Assembly: GCF_001179965.1 (NCBI RefSeq)
Contig: NZ_CVSH01000060.1
Coordinates: forward strand, 1 to 56,618
Source of the DNA: Candidatus Pelagibacter communis
GTDB lineage: Bacteria > Pseudomonadota > Alphaproteobacteria > Pelagibacterales > Pelagibacteraceae
Length of the DNA stretch: 56,618 nucleotides
Direction: 5' to 3'
The position numbers were made by a program, and so were the translations under genes. Below, in pieces: positions 9,562 to 20,178 of the stretch. Below the pieces are notes generated by a model. The model saw only the letters and a list, made by a program, of their open reading frames with translations, did no database searches and had not been told where the DNA came from. Positions within the stretch are counted from its first letter, which is position 1; every line of letters begins with the position of its first letter.

Positions 9562-10490
9562 TTTAGTTTTTTAGCTATTTTAACATCTATATTTATCTGT
9601 TTTTTTAATTCATCTATACCATTAAATTTTTTTTCACCTCTGATAAAGTTTAAAAACTCAACTGTTAGCTTTTTATTATAAAGATTTTTTTTAAAATTAA
9701 AAATATTTACCTCAAGAAGAATTTTATTTTGGTTAAATGTAGGTCTATAGCCCAAGTTTGCTATTCCACTTAGTTTTTTTTTTGTATTATTAATTAAGAT
9801 TTTAACTGCATAAACTCCTGGTTTAGCTATTACATAATTTCCAATATCTATGTTGCAAGTTGGGAATCCGATAGTTTTACCCAATCTTCTTCCAGGTTGT
9901 ACAATTCCCTGGATTGACCAATTTCTGTCTAAGTATTTATTGGCAGTATGGATTTGTCCTTTTTCTAAAAGTTTCCTTATAGATGTTGAGGATATAATCT
10001 TTTTCTTTTTTTTTAAAGGTGAAGGATTTATTATTCTATAATTAAATTTTTCTTCAAAAAACTTTAATAATTTTACATCTCCCTCGCGCTTATTACCAAA
10101 TCTAAAATTATTACTTACAAAAATTAATTTTGCAGATAATTTTTTGTAAAGGAATTTTTCAATAAATTGATTACATGTTATCTTTGAAAATTTTAGGTCG
10201 AATTTTTTGTTAATAACAAAATCAACTTTAAATTTTTTTAAAATTTCTAACTTTTGATTTAAGTTGGATATTCTATAATTTCTAATTTTTTTAAAAAAAA
10301 ACATTTTAGGGATTGGATCAAAAGTCACTACCCCAATTTTATATTTTTTTCTTCTTTTTAATATTAAAGCTTTTTTAAACAATTTTTGATGTCCTAAATG
10401 AACACCATCAAAATTACCAATTAATATAATTGAGTTTTTGTGTTTTTTGTGAACATCAAAATTTTTGTAATATTTTATTTTACTTACCAT
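9558..10490 (-). CDS. ribF: bifunctional riboflavin kinase / FAD synthetase
   Basis: Makes FMN and then FAD from riboflavin. The N-terminal nucleotidyltransferase has ILIGNFDGVHLGHQKLF (residues 21-37), VVTFDPIP and SSTSIRKLL near 167; the C-terminal flavokinase domain has GRRLGKTIGFPTCNI near 199 and ANLGYRPTF near 243. At 310 residues it is full length. It overlaps the HAD gene upstream by 7 bases and ileS downstream by 4. The order ribF-ileS-lspA is common in proteobacteria. Confidence 0.95.
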   Translation of the reverse strand: MVSKIKYYKNFDVHKKHKNSIILIGNFDGVHLGHQKLFKKALILKRRKKYKIGVVTFDPIPKMFFFKKIRNYRISNLNQKLEILKKFKVDFVINKKFDLKFSKITCNQFIEKFLYKKLSAKLIFVSNNFRFGNKREGDVKLLKFFEEKFNYRIINPSPLKKKKKIISSTSIRKLLEKGQIHTANKYLDRNWSIQGIVQPGRRLGKTIGFPTCNIDIGNYVIAKPGVYAVKILINNTKKKLSGIANLGYRPTFNQNKILLEVNIFNFKKNLYNKKLTVEFLNFIRGEKKFNGIDELKKQINIDVKIAKKLK

Positions 10491-11299
10491 TTTAAAAGTG
10501 ATTGATAATAATTAATCTTTACATTGTATTTTAATTGAACTTTTTCAATATTTTTATCTATTTCTTTTTTATGTATACCTGAGGATATTAGCATAGAGTC
10601 GAAATTTTGAATATTAGCACCTTTAATATCAGTATTAAGATTATCTCCGATACATAATATTTTTTTATCTTTTATGTCTATAGCTTGTTGATATACAGGT
10701 GGATAAGGTTTTCCAAAATATTCAACCTTTCCTCCAAGATCCTCAAATATTTTTGCTACTGAGCCTGCACAATATTCTGTAATATTGCCTCTATCTACAA
10801 TCAAATCAGGATTTGTACATATCATTATTTTACCAATTACACTTTTAAATAATTCTTTGTAATATTTTAGATCTTCTTCATATTCTTCGAAAAGTCCAGT
10901 GCACAATATAAAGTCGGATTGTTCTAAATTATCAATTTTATTTTTTTCAAACAGTTTAAAAAGATCAAAATCTCTTGGGGGTCCGATATGATAAAATTTT
11001 TTTTCTTTATAATTTTTTTCTAGATGTTTAAGTGCAGACTCCCCAGATGTATAAACTTTTTTACATTTATTTTCGTCTAATCCCATATTTTTTAAGAATT
11101 CAATTACTGTCCTATTTGGTCTTGGTGCATTAGTAAGCAAAATATAATTCTTATTTAATTTTTCTAATTCGTTTAAAACATTAACAGAATTTTGATACAG
11201 ATTTATTCCGTTATGAAGTACTCCCCAAATATCTATAAAAAACACATCGTAGCTGTTCGCTACTGACTTCAGTCCTAAATCATCTAAATTTTTTGGCAT
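10484..11299 (-). CDS. TIGR01459-type HAD-IIA hydrolase
   Basis: A HAD-superfamily class IIA phosphatase-like protein of 271 residues. It has the nucleophile region DVFFIDIWGVLHNG near 18-31, a LLTNAPRP motif II near 54, a lysine region GKPYPPVY, and the acidic motif CIGDNLNTDIKGA near 216. The tryptophan two residues after the nucleophile aspartate (DIWG) is typical of the alphaproteobacterial TIGR01459 group, not of standard phosphatases (DxD). The substrate is unknown. It heads the minus-strand ribF-ileS-lspA operon and diverges from groES. Confidence 0.85.
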   Translation of the reverse strand: MPKNLDDLGLKSVANSYDVFFIDIWGVLHNGINLYQNSVNVLNELEKLNKNYILLTNAPRPNRTVIEFLKNMGLDENKCKKVYTSGESALKHLEKNYKEKKFYHIGPPRDFDLFKLFEKNKIDNLEQSDFILCTGLFEEYEEDLKYYKELFKSVIGKIMICTNPDLIVDRGNITEYCAGSVAKIFEDLGGKVEYFGKPYPPVYQQAIDIKDKKILCIGDNLNTDIKGANIQNFDSMLISSGIHKKEIDKNIEKVQLKYNVKINYYQSLLKW

Positions 11300-11367
11300 T
11301 TAGGAGATATAGCTTAAAAATACCTATATTTCTTTGATTTTTTTACTTGATATATTTCTATGAATAT

Positions 11368-11396
11368 CTTGAAAAATTATATGCTTACCTCTATAT
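11368..11396 (+). promoter_or_regulatory. RpoH (sigma-32)-type promoter of groES-groEL
   Basis: The -35 element CTTGAAA (11368-11374) is followed after 14 bases by CTCTATAT (11389-11396), close to the heat-shock consensus CTTGAAA-N13-15-CCCCATNT. The predicted start site near 11403 leaves a short leader with AAGGAG just before the groES ATG at 11422. The hsp20 gene at 24744 has an equally good match, which supports a shared heat-shock regulon. Confidence 0.65.
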
Positions 11397-11421
11397 GACA
11401 TTCATATTTTAAGGAGTTTTT

Positions 11422-13387
<1,966 letters not shown>

Positions 13388-13439
13388 TACGTTTCCATTT
13401 AGAGAACACTCCAAATACATACACTAAACAAAATTAGAA

Positions 13440-13470
13440 CCCTCGGAGCGAATGTTTCGGGGGTTTTTTT
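13440..13470 (+). terminator. rho-independent terminator after groEL
   Basis: An 8-bp stem (CCCTCGGA at 13440-13447 with TTCGGGGG at 13456-13463, including two G-T pairs) with an 8-base loop, followed by seven T. It ends the groESL transcript, and the HIT gene starts 16 bases later. Confidence 0.85.
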
Positions 13471-13485
13471 ATGGTATAATTTTTT

Positions 13486-13848
13486 ATGAGCAGTCCTTTT
13501 CTCAAAGTAAAAGAGAGAATATTTGAAAATTCAGTTGGGTTTGTAATCTATGACAAATTTGCTGTAAACAAGGGTCATTGTTTAATCATTCCTAAAAGAG
13601 AATATGCAGATTACTTTGATTCAACGGATGAAGAGATAATAGGTCTAAATAAGTTATTATTTCAAACAAGAGAATATTTAAAAGAGAAATATAATCCCAA
13701 TGGTTTTAATGTTGGAATAAATTCTGGTGAATATGCGGGTCAAACAGTATTTCATATGCATATTCATCTTATTCCAAGATATAAAAATGATGTTAAAAAT
13801 CCTCGTGGAGGAGTAAGAAATATTATCCCTGGTAAAGGTGACTATTAA
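13486..13848 (+). CDS. HIT-family nucleotide-binding protein
   Basis: A 120-residue histidine-triad hydrolase, usually acting on nucleoside phosphoramidates or dinucleotides. The signature HMHIHLIPRY near 86-95 (HxHxHxx) is intact, preceded by GLNVGINSGEYAG-like sequence, as in most bacterial HIT proteins; KREYADYF and a C-terminal GKGDY are also seen. It lies between the groEL terminator and an HNH gene that starts 5 bases after its stop, so the latter two may be co-transcribed. The exact substrate cannot be told. Confidence 0.9.
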   Translation: MSSPFLKVKERIFENSVGFVIYDKFAVNKGHCLIIPKREYADYFDSTDEEIIGLNKLLFQTREYLKEKYNPNGFNVGINSGEYAGQTVFHMHIHLIPRYKNDVKNPRGGVRNIIPGKGDY

Positions 13849-13853
13849 TATTA

Positions 13854-14909
13854 ATGTATAGAAAAACATTTTCAGATTTTAAAAAAACTTTAGATAACGA
13901 TATTAGAACAATAATACATAAAGGTAAGAACGTAGCGTGTTATAAATTTCCATGGTTTCAAACAATATTAACTTTTGCAGAGCAGGGAAAAACTCATATT
14001 AAAAAAGAACAATTATCAAAACCTTTTGTTGAAAAAATAATAAAACATACAAAAAAAAGTCCATTTCAAGGTCAGACTAAAGTTAGAGATGGAAAGATGC
14101 TTAAAAGTGTAAAAGACCATGTTGATGGAAAAATCAATATGGAAGAGTTATTGTTAATAACAGAAAAAGAAGGATTTAAGGACGTAGTTAGAGCATTACC
14201 AATTATCGGTTCCAAAAAAATCACCGACGATTTGTATATTGATGAAATGAAAGTGAATAAAAGAATAATCCTTCAGGACAGTTTCTTAAAATTGGCACAA
14301 GATAAAAACCTAGTTAAATTATTAGATGCAGGAACCGACTCAAGATGGGATCTTCAACAAAGAGTGTGGGAAAAGAAGATACATCCTAGCGCACTAATAT
14401 CATTTGATGAAAATAATGAAATGCTTTTTGAAGAACGTTTCAATCAAAGAATTTACCTTACATCCACCAAACCAACATTAACTAATTATCAAGGAGATGT
14501 TTGTTTTTACTGCAGAAAACCATATTCATTAAATGACTTAGAGGTAGAGCACTTTATTCCATTAGATTTGAATAAACAATTTTATTTACATAAAAAGAAA
14601 AAATTAAATTACAATCTTAATAATATTGGAAATCTAGTTAATGCATGTCAAAAGTGTAATGGACCAAAAGGAAAATGGCATATTTACTTTCCCAAAAAAG
14701 AGTTTTGGTATGAACTTCACTCAAGAAATGAACAAATGTGTAACTCTGAAAAACCTCTTGAATTAACTCTTCAATCGAACTTAGGAAAAACAACAGAGCA
14801 AAGGTTGCAAAAACTTATAGAATTAAGAGATTTATGTTTTGAACTTTATTTGAAAGAATGGGAAGGTCCAATAGAAATATATGGTCCATTGCATTATTAC
14901 AAAAATTAA
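13854..14909 (+). CDS. HNH endonuclease domain protein
   Basis: A 351-residue protein with an HNH domain in its C-terminal half (about 217-280): CFYCRKPYSLNDLEVEHFIP, then NIGNLVNACQKCNGPKG. The CxxC pair, the EHF histidine, the asparagine and the second CxxC are all present, so metal binding and nicking or cutting activity are plausible. The N-terminal 200 residues carry charged helices and no motif I recognise. It starts 5 bases after the HIT gene. HNH proteins of this type occur in phage, restriction and house-keeping contexts; the neighbours do not tell which applies here. Confidence 0.75.
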   Translation: MYRKTFSDFKKTLDNDIRTIIHKGKNVACYKFPWFQTILTFAEQGKTHIKKEQLSKPFVEKIIKHTKKSPFQGQTKVRDGKMLKSVKDHVDGKINMEELLLITEKEGFKDVVRALPIIGSKKITDDLYIDEMKVNKRIILQDSFLKLAQDKNLVKLLDAGTDSRWDLQQRVWEKKIHPSALISFDENNEMLFEERFNQRIYLTSTKPTLTNYQGDVCFYCRKPYSLNDLEVEHFIPLDLNKQFYLHKKKKLNYNLNNIGNLVNACQKCNGPKGKWHIYFPKKEFWYELHSRNEQMCNSEKPLELTLQSNLGKTTEQRLQKLIELRDLCFELYLKEWEGPIEIYGPLHYYKN

Positions 14910-14935
14910 AAAATAAAAATTTATAAGTTTTATTT

Positions 14936-15376
14936 CTACGATCTACTTTTATGATGTTCAATCATATCTTTTAAATAAATTCCCGCAGGAGTACCAACTA
15001 GTAAAGAGTATAAATAATCAGAGGAATTTTTAAATTCAACAAATAAAAATCTTAGCACCGGGAAATCTCTTTTTAATTCTTCTAAACGTGATATCTGATC
15101 ATCTGTTAATTTTCTCAATTCAACACTAATTTCGTCAATAATCTTTCTTTGCATTTCTTTTTCCAAATCTCGATAAATTGGAGCAATATACCTTTTTTCT
15201 TCATCAGTTTTTGATAATTTTGTAATATTGGGAATTTTCCTATAAATTTTTAATTTAGAAATTAGAGTTGCTCTAAATGCAATTGCACCACAAGTTCCGC
15301 AATTCCATTTTGTACAAAATTCACCTTTTTTTTCCTTTTCAATTATATCCAACAAAAACTTATACAACCAACTCAT
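14936..15376 (-). CDS. hypothetical protein with N-terminal cysteine cluster
   Basis: A 146-residue protein I do not recognise. The N-terminal part has FCTKWNCGTCGAIAF (about 18-32), three cysteines that could bind a metal; the rest is charged and helical (SKTDEEKRYIAPIYRDLEKE, then VELRKLTDDQISRLEELK). I chose the ATG at 15376; an in-frame TTG at 15436 would add 20 hydrophobic residues but is less likely. It converges with the HNH gene and has its promoter somewhere in the long spacer 15377-15695. Confidence 0.6.
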   Translation of the reverse strand: MSWLYKFLLDIIEKEKKGEFCTKWNCGTCGAIAFRATLISKLKIYRKIPNITKLSKTDEEKRYIAPIYRDLEKEMQRKIIDEISVELRKLTDDQISRLEELKRDFPVLRFLFVEFKNSSDYLYSLLVGTPAGIYLKDMIEHHKSRS

Positions 15377-15570
15377 TTTACTATTAATCACATTTTTAAA
15401 AACCAAAAAATAATTTAGCAATATAAAACAACCCAAAACCTAGAATAATAAATAATATTATTCCACTTAATAATTGCCAAATAAAACTGAACATTGAGTT
15501 TTAGATATTAATTTTTTTTTAAAATTCAAGATTACTTGAAAGTTGTATCTTTTAACTTACTTTTAAATTA

Positions 15571-15709
15571 GAGGGTTTTCTCAATGAAGTTTTCAATGAA
15601 GTTCTTAAATAAATGAGTATTGGCGTACTAGAAATGAGAATGTAGGCGAATGTAATCCCCCATTTATTTCAAACAAAATTCAAAAAGGGCAGTTTTTACT
15701 GCCCTTTTT
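15571..15709 (+). ncRNA. possible small structured RNA in a 319-base gene-free spacer
   Basis: The spacer 15377-15695 has no convincing protein gene. Within it, AAATAAATG (15607-15615) pairs perfectly with CATTTATTT (15661-15669), enclosing a 45-base loop that is richer in G and C than its surroundings (GGCGTACTAG and TAGGCG). A strong hairpin with a T run follows at once (15687-15709). Upstream are a tandem repeat TCAATGAAGTT and a TTGAAA at 15536-15541, a possible -35 without a convincing -10. The arrangement could be a short transcript with its own terminator. It could also be only a leader remnant or chance pairing of A/T-rich arms. Confidence 0.25.
15682..15709. terminator. bidirectional terminator between spacer and fkbM-like gene
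   Basis: A 7-bp G/C-containing stem (GGGCAGT 15687-15693, ACTGCCC 15698-15704) with a TTTT loop, flanked by A5 on the left and a T run on the right, so it can work in both directions. The minus-strand methyltransferase stop codon (15696-15698) falls inside the hairpin, so the left arm encodes its last residues. Confidence 0.8.
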
Positions 15710-16379
15710 TTTTATTTCTATAAAGTACATCTTTATAATGTAACGTAGGATAGTAAAAACTCTTTACTGCCTCAAAGTCATTCTTTTTTAAAAAATTGTC
15801 TACTAAACTAAAATTATTGTGATATTGGCTAAACGTATGTTTCTCAATAAGTAGGAAAGGAATTTCTTTAATCTTATTTTTTGCTCCCAAAAGTACATTA
15901 AGCTCGTATCCTTCAACATCAACCTTAAGAAAGCTTTCTTTAAGTGAAATATTTTTAAAAACTGTATCAATTTTTTTTTGGTTTACTGATTGATATAAAT
16001 TAGTTTTATTTCTATCACCAACAATAAATTTTTTAATTTTGAACCATAATGACTTATCATTGATTTTAGACATTGTAGAAAGAGATGTAAGATTTGATAA
16101 ATAAATTTTTTTTTTACTATTACTATTTCCCAATGAGCAGTTATTCATTATTATATTTTTATTATTTTTAAATTTTTCTTTTAAATATTTAAAAATTTTT
16201 TTTTGTGGTTCAAAACAATAAAACTTGGTAAATTTTTTTGTTTTTAAAAAACTATTTAAAAAATCTCCTTTATGGCAGCCAACATCTATAAGGGTTTTGC
16301 AACCTAAATTTTTTGCATATGATGAAATTTTGTGATGGTGATAGTAACTTATAAAATCAAATATTTTCTCTATAAACAT
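15696..16379 (-). CDS. FkbM-family methyltransferase
   Basis: A 227-residue SAM-dependent methyltransferase. The SAM site is TLIDVGCHKGDFLNSF near 30-45, followed by FYCFEPQKKIF, and the FkbM signature FLKVDVEGYELNVLLGAKN sits near 151-169. Such enzymes O-methylate sugars, polysaccharides or secondary metabolites; the substrate cannot be read here. It is downstream of a YczE-like membrane gene by 18 bases, probably in the same transcript. Its last codons lie in the terminator hairpin. Confidence 0.85.
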   Translation of the reverse strand: MFIEKIFDFISYYHHHKISSYAKNLGCKTLIDVGCHKGDFLNSFLKTKKFTKFYCFEPQKKIFKYLKEKFKNNKNIIMNNCSLGNSNSKKKIYLSNLTSLSTMSKINDKSLWFKIKKFIVGDRNKTNLYQSVNQKKIDTVFKNISLKESFLKVDVEGYELNVLLGAKNKIKEIPFLLIEKHTFSQYHNNFSLVDNFLKKNDFEAVKSFYYPTLHYKDVLYRNKKKGQ

Positions 16380-16397
16380 ATTTCTTCTACTAAACTA

Positions 16398-17045
16398 TTA
16401 CGAAAAAATTCTATTCACAAGATAAAGTCCAAGAGCAACTGCGGGGCCTATCCCAAACGCGAATATTAATGTTCCTGGGCCTACAGTTCCACCTAAGTAC
16501 CAACCAATACTTACTACTGATATTTCTAAAAAAGCTCTTACAGAAGCAATTGGTAGATTTGTTTTCTTTTGCAAACCAACCATTAAACCGTCTCTTGGTC
16601 CCGCACCAAGATTAGCAACAAGATAAATTCCACCTCCTAAACCAACTGTTAAAACTGCAATAATGCCTAAAAAAATTTGATAATAATAGTTTTCTGGTGT
16701 CGGTACAAATTTAATACAAAGGTCTATCATAATTGCAATTATAAAAGCATTTAGAATTGTACCTATTCCTGGTTTTTGCTTTAGAGGTATCCAGAAAATT
16801 AGAACTGTTATGCTAATTATGAAAGTCATTAAACCAATTGATAAATTAACATTTAATGAAATTCCTTGAGCAAGTACGCTCCAAGGAGATGCCCCTGAAT
16901 TAGAAACAATTAGTAAGCCCTCTCCAAAGCCAAAAATTATAAGACCTAGACAAAGAAAAAATAGGGATGAAATTTTTGGTTTTAGGTTAAGTGGTTTCTT
17001 TGAGCTCCAAAATACCTGTGGAATTTTTTTAATTTTGAGAAACAT
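16398..17045 (-). CDS. YczE/YitT-like integral membrane protein
   Basis: A 215-residue protein with about six hydrophobic segments. The glycine-rich repeats GFGEGLLIVSNSGASPWSVL (about 37-56) and GGGIYLVANLGAGPRDGLM (137-155) are the two related halves typical of the YczE/YyaS group of membrane proteins. Their function is unclear; some are transport-like. It diverges from the DUF6134-like gene across 49 bases. Confidence 0.8.
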   Translation of the reverse strand: MFLKIKKIPQVFWSSKKPLNLKPKISSLFFLCLGLIIFGFGEGLLIVSNSGASPWSVLAQGISLNVNLSIGLMTFIISITVLIFWIPLKQKPGIGTILNAFIIAIMIDLCIKFVPTPENYYYQIFLGIIAVLTVGLGGGIYLVANLGAGPRDGLMVGLQKKTNLPIASVRAFLEISVVSIGWYLGGTVGPGTLIFAFGIGPAVALGLYLVNRIFS

Positions 17046-17094
17046 TTTTTAATGTGGTGTTTACAATTTGTTTATATGAAATACCATAACTTTT

Positions 17095-17781
17095 ATGAAA
17101 AAAATTTTACTGTGTTTTATATTGCTTATATATCCCCAAGCTTTAAGCAGCCATGTATCTCACTATAAAAATATTAAAAAAATTGAAATGGAGATTTTTA
17201 AGGATGGGAAAAATATAGGATACTGTAATTATGAATTTTCAAAAAATAATGGCACTATAGAAATATTTAATGAAACAAATTTTGAAGTAAAATTACTTGG
17301 TATCAAAGTTTTTTCAATAATAAGCAAAGGTAGAGAAGTTTATAAGAATAATAAATTATTTTCATTTAGCTCAAACACACTTCAAAATGATAAAAAAAAA
17401 TTTGTAAATTTAGTATTTGATGAAACTGAAAATGTATTTAATATTAAAGGTTCCTCCTACACTGGTAAAGCTAATCGAAACTATATTATTGGTAATTGGT
17501 GGAATCATAGAATTTTAGAAAGCGAAACTCAAATAAGTCCAATGTCAGGAAGTATTAAGGATCAGGTTGTAACATTTTTAAAAAAGGAAAAAATTCAAAT
17601 TTATGGAAAAGAATACCTTGCTCATAAATTTTCTTTAAAATCTAAAGATGAAAGCTTAAATGAGAATAAAAAATTAGACTTTGAAATATGGTTTGAGCCA
17701 AAAAAAAATTTAATATTAAAAGTAAGGTATAATAAAATGGGTACTTGGGAGTATGTTTTAAGAAATGTTATCACAAATTGA
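17095..17781 (+). CDS. exported DUF6134-like protein
   Basis: A 228-residue protein with an N-terminal signal peptide (MKKILLCFILLIYPQALSSH, likely cut after ALSS). The mature part looks like a beta-rich lipid- or ligand-binding fold, with repeated strands such as GKNIGYCNYEFSKNNGTIEI and a YIIGNWWNHRILES core, resembling DUF6134 family proteins. It is expected in the periplasm. The last 11 bases overlap the end of the convergent lysine-rich gene. Confidence 0.65.
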   Translation: MKKILLCFILLIYPQALSSHVSHYKNIKKIEMEIFKDGKNIGYCNYEFSKNNGTIEIFNETNFEVKLLGIKVFSIISKGREVYKNNKLFSFSSNTLQNDKKKFVNLVFDETENVFNIKGSSYTGKANRNYIIGNWWNHRILESETQISPMSGSIKDQVVTFLKKEKIQIYGKEYLAHKFSLKSKDESLNENKKLDFEIWFEPKKNLILKVRYNKMGTWEYVLRNVITN

Positions 17782-18943
17782 CATTTATTTTTTTCTTTCT
17801 AATTTTAGATATTAATTGTGTTAAAGAATCTACCATCAAATCTGAGGCTTTAAAAATCTCTGTATGTTTAAATTCGTGAGATATATTTCTATCCGGATTT
17901 GTTTTATCCTCAATAATTATACCTTCATCTGGTGAGTTGTTCTTAATATATATTAACAAAAGCCATTTATCATCCTCGCTTTCGTCCCATTTAATAAAAA
18001 TTTCTCCAGTTTCAAATCTTCTATCTATGCATCTTAGAATTGACATATGTCGTGTTATATGTCTTTTATTTAATTGAAATACAAGACTACTTGAACTTCT
18101 ATAAAAACTCTCAAGTGCAAACTCTATTTTTTGTCTGGCTAAAGTATAATCTCTTTCTTTTTGTAATAGAGTTTCTCTATCCTCATCTCCTAAAGTTTTT
18201 ATACCAAGAGCCTCTACTCTTTCTCTGATTTTTTGGTCTCTAATAATCTGATATTTTTGTTTTAAATTATCTATTCTTTCTTGAAGACTCGCATAATCTT
18301 CGCGTTTCTCTTTTAGAGAGATCTTTTCTAACTGCTCCAACTCTTTAATTTCTCTAATTCTAAACTTTTCGATTTGCTTCTCTATTTTAATTTGTTCTAA
18401 AAATTTTCTCTGTTTTTCTGCTTGCTCTTGACGAATAATTGCCTGCTCTTTTCTAAGGAAAAGTTTTATATCTTTTGCCCTTTCTTTCTCTAATTTTACC
18501 TCATCTTTTAAAATTTGTTCTTTTAGTTTAGACTGAAGATCTTTCTCTTCTTTGATTCTTTTTTCTTTTTCTAGTTTTTCTTTTTCAATCCTCTCAAGCT
18601 CCTTGATCTTTGAAATTCTTTTTTGTTCTTTCTTAAGTGATTTATATTCAATAATAGTATTAGACACATTCTCAAAAAATCTTTGTAAAAATCTGTCAAT
18701 TGATACAAAGGGGTTAAATTTGATTTTGATATTTGGTTTAATTTTTTCTTGAAAATTAATTATATCTATAAGTATTTTTTTTTTCCCTTTTAAACTAAAA
18801 TTATTTTTTTTTTTTAAAGATGTTTTTTTTTTCTTGAACTTCTTAATTTTTCTTTTTACTGAAAATTTTTTCTTATTTTTTCCTAATTTTTTAATATTTT
18901 TTTTTTTTGTTTTATTGACTTTCTTTTTACGCTTTTTTTTCAT
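17771..18943 (-). CDS. lysine-rich coiled-coil protein of unknown function
   Basis: A 390-residue protein I cannot place in a named family. The first 60 residues are almost all K with some N, R and F, like a nucleic-acid-binding tail. Residues about 105-245 are a long charged coiled coil (K/E/L/R heptads such as KLEKEKRIKEEKDLQ). The last 150 residues look globular and conserved, with ITRHMSILRCIDRRFETGEI and FIKWDESEDDKWLLLIYIKN. It is 24 bases upstream of nothing on its own strand and follows cfa by 24 bases, probably in the same transcript. The reading frame is open through biased sequence, so some of the tail could be compositional. Confidence 0.65.
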   Translation of the reverse strand: MKKKRKKKVNKTKKKNIKKLGKNKKKFSVKRKIKKFKKKKTSLKKKNNFSLKGKKKILIDIINFQEKIKPNIKIKFNPFVSIDRFLQRFFENVSNTIIEYKSLKKEQKRISKIKELERIEKEKLEKEKRIKEEKDLQSKLKEQILKDEVKLEKERAKDIKLFLRKEQAIIRQEQAEKQRKFLEQIKIEKQIEKFRIREIKELEQLEKISLKEKREDYASLQERIDNLKQKYQIIRDQKIRERVEALGIKTLGDEDRETLLQKERDYTLARQKIEFALESFYRSSSSLVFQLNKRHITRHMSILRCIDRRFETGEIFIKWDESEDDKWLLLIYIKNNSPDEGIIIEDKTNPDRNISHEFKHTEIFKASDLMVDSLTQLISKIRKKKINVNL

Positions 18944-18967
18944 TATCAGAGCTTAAAACTTATCAAT

Positions 18968-20161
18968 TTATAACTGATAAATATAGTCTCTTATATTTGG
19001 AATGGTGTTATTTTTTTTTGTAAGTTGAAATTGAAATACAACCTGGTCGCCCCATTTAAATGCCATTTCACAACCTGCTAGATAAAATTCCCACATTCTT
19101 AAAAAACGTTCATCAAACATTTCTAAAACCTCGTTTTTTTTGCTTAGGAACCTTTCTTTCCAATTTTTTAAAGTATACGCATAATGCATTCTTAAAACTT
19201 CGAGATCTGTAATAATCAAACCTGACTTTTCTATGGGAAGAGAAACTTCACTTAAACTAGGAGTATATCCTCCAGGAAAAATATACTTGGTTATCCATGG
19301 ATGAGGGTTTCTGGGTGGCATACTTGAACCAATTGTATGTATTAATGCAACACCGTTATCATTTAGTAGCTTTGAAACAATATTAAAATACGTTTGATAA
19401 AATTTTCTACCTACATGTTCAAACATACCTACACTTACAATCCGATCAAACTTTTCGTTTAGTTGTCTATAATCAATTAGACGAAAATCTACCTGATTTT
19501 CTAAATTCAATTCTTTTGCTTTTTGCTTGCTATATTTAAGTTGATTTTCTGAGAGAGTAATCCCAACAACCTCACATTTAGATTTTTTTGCTATTTCAAT
19601 AGCTAGTGTTCCCCATCCACTTCCTATATCTAAAACTCTTTGATTTGGTTTCAAATTAAGTTTTTTTATTATATGATTCATTTTATTCTCTTGAGCTTGT
19701 TCTAAAGTTTCATTTTCATTTTTAAAGTATGCACATGAGTATTGTCTGTTCTTATCTAAAAAGAGATCATACAATTTTTCAGATATATCATAATGATGAG
19801 CAACATTTTGTTTTGATTTTTTAATTAAATTAAAGTTTGTTAAAGATCTATATAATCCTTTTATTTGATTTAACGCTCTGCTGTAAAAATTTATTTCACC
19901 TCTACCAACATTTTTTAGAATAATTTCTAAAAATTCAGTTAGACTTCCATTTTCTATTAATACTGATCCGTTTGTATAAGCCTCTCCAAAATATAAATCT
20001 GGATGCAATAGAAGCTTATGATGCAAATTTTTATCCAAGATTTTTAATTTTATTGGGTCTTTTTTTTCTGGTTTGCCAATAATGTACTGATTTTTGTCAG
20101 CATCTATTAGCATAAAACCATCTTTTTTAATAAGCTTATTTAAAAAGTTAATAAGTTTCAT
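18968..20161 (-). CDS. cfa: cyclopropane-fatty-acyl-phospholipid synthase family protein
   Basis: Adds a methylene group from SAM to unsaturated acyl chains of membrane phospholipids. The 397 residues contain the N-terminal lipid-binding part, a VAHHYDISEKLYDLFLD block near 122, the SAM site VLDIGSGWGTLAIEIA near 175, SVGMFEHVGRKFYQTYF near 233 and GGYTPSLSEV near 292, all typical of Cfa. Related members modify fatty acids differently, so the exact product is not certain. It follows the DapA-like gene by 17 bases. Confidence 0.9.
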   Translation of the reverse strand: MKLINFLNKLIKKDGFMLIDADKNQYIIGKPEKKDPIKLKILDKNLHHKLLLHPDLYFGEAYTNGSVLIENGSLTEFLEIILKNVGRGEINFYSRALNQIKGLYRSLTNFNLIKKSKQNVAHHYDISEKLYDLFLDKNRQYSCAYFKNENETLEQAQENKMNHIIKKLNLKPNQRVLDIGSGWGTLAIEIAKKSKCEVVGITLSENQLKYSKQKAKELNLENQVDFRLIDYRQLNEKFDRIVSVGMFEHVGRKFYQTYFNIVSKLLNDNGVALIHTIGSSMPPRNPHPWITKYIFPGGYTPSLSEVSLPIEKSGLIITDLEVLRMHYAYTLKNWKERFLSKKNEVLEMFDERFLRMWEFYLAGCEMAFKWGDQVVFQFQLTKKNNTIPNIRDYIYQL

Positions 20162-20178
20162 CGGCTACTTCCAAAAAA

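Noticed and set aside
15585-15640. Tiny overlapping reading frames (10 codons each) in the spacer
   Set aside because: Each is only about 10 codons, without a ribosome binding site; the ATG/TGA overlaps are expected by chance in A/T-rich DNA.
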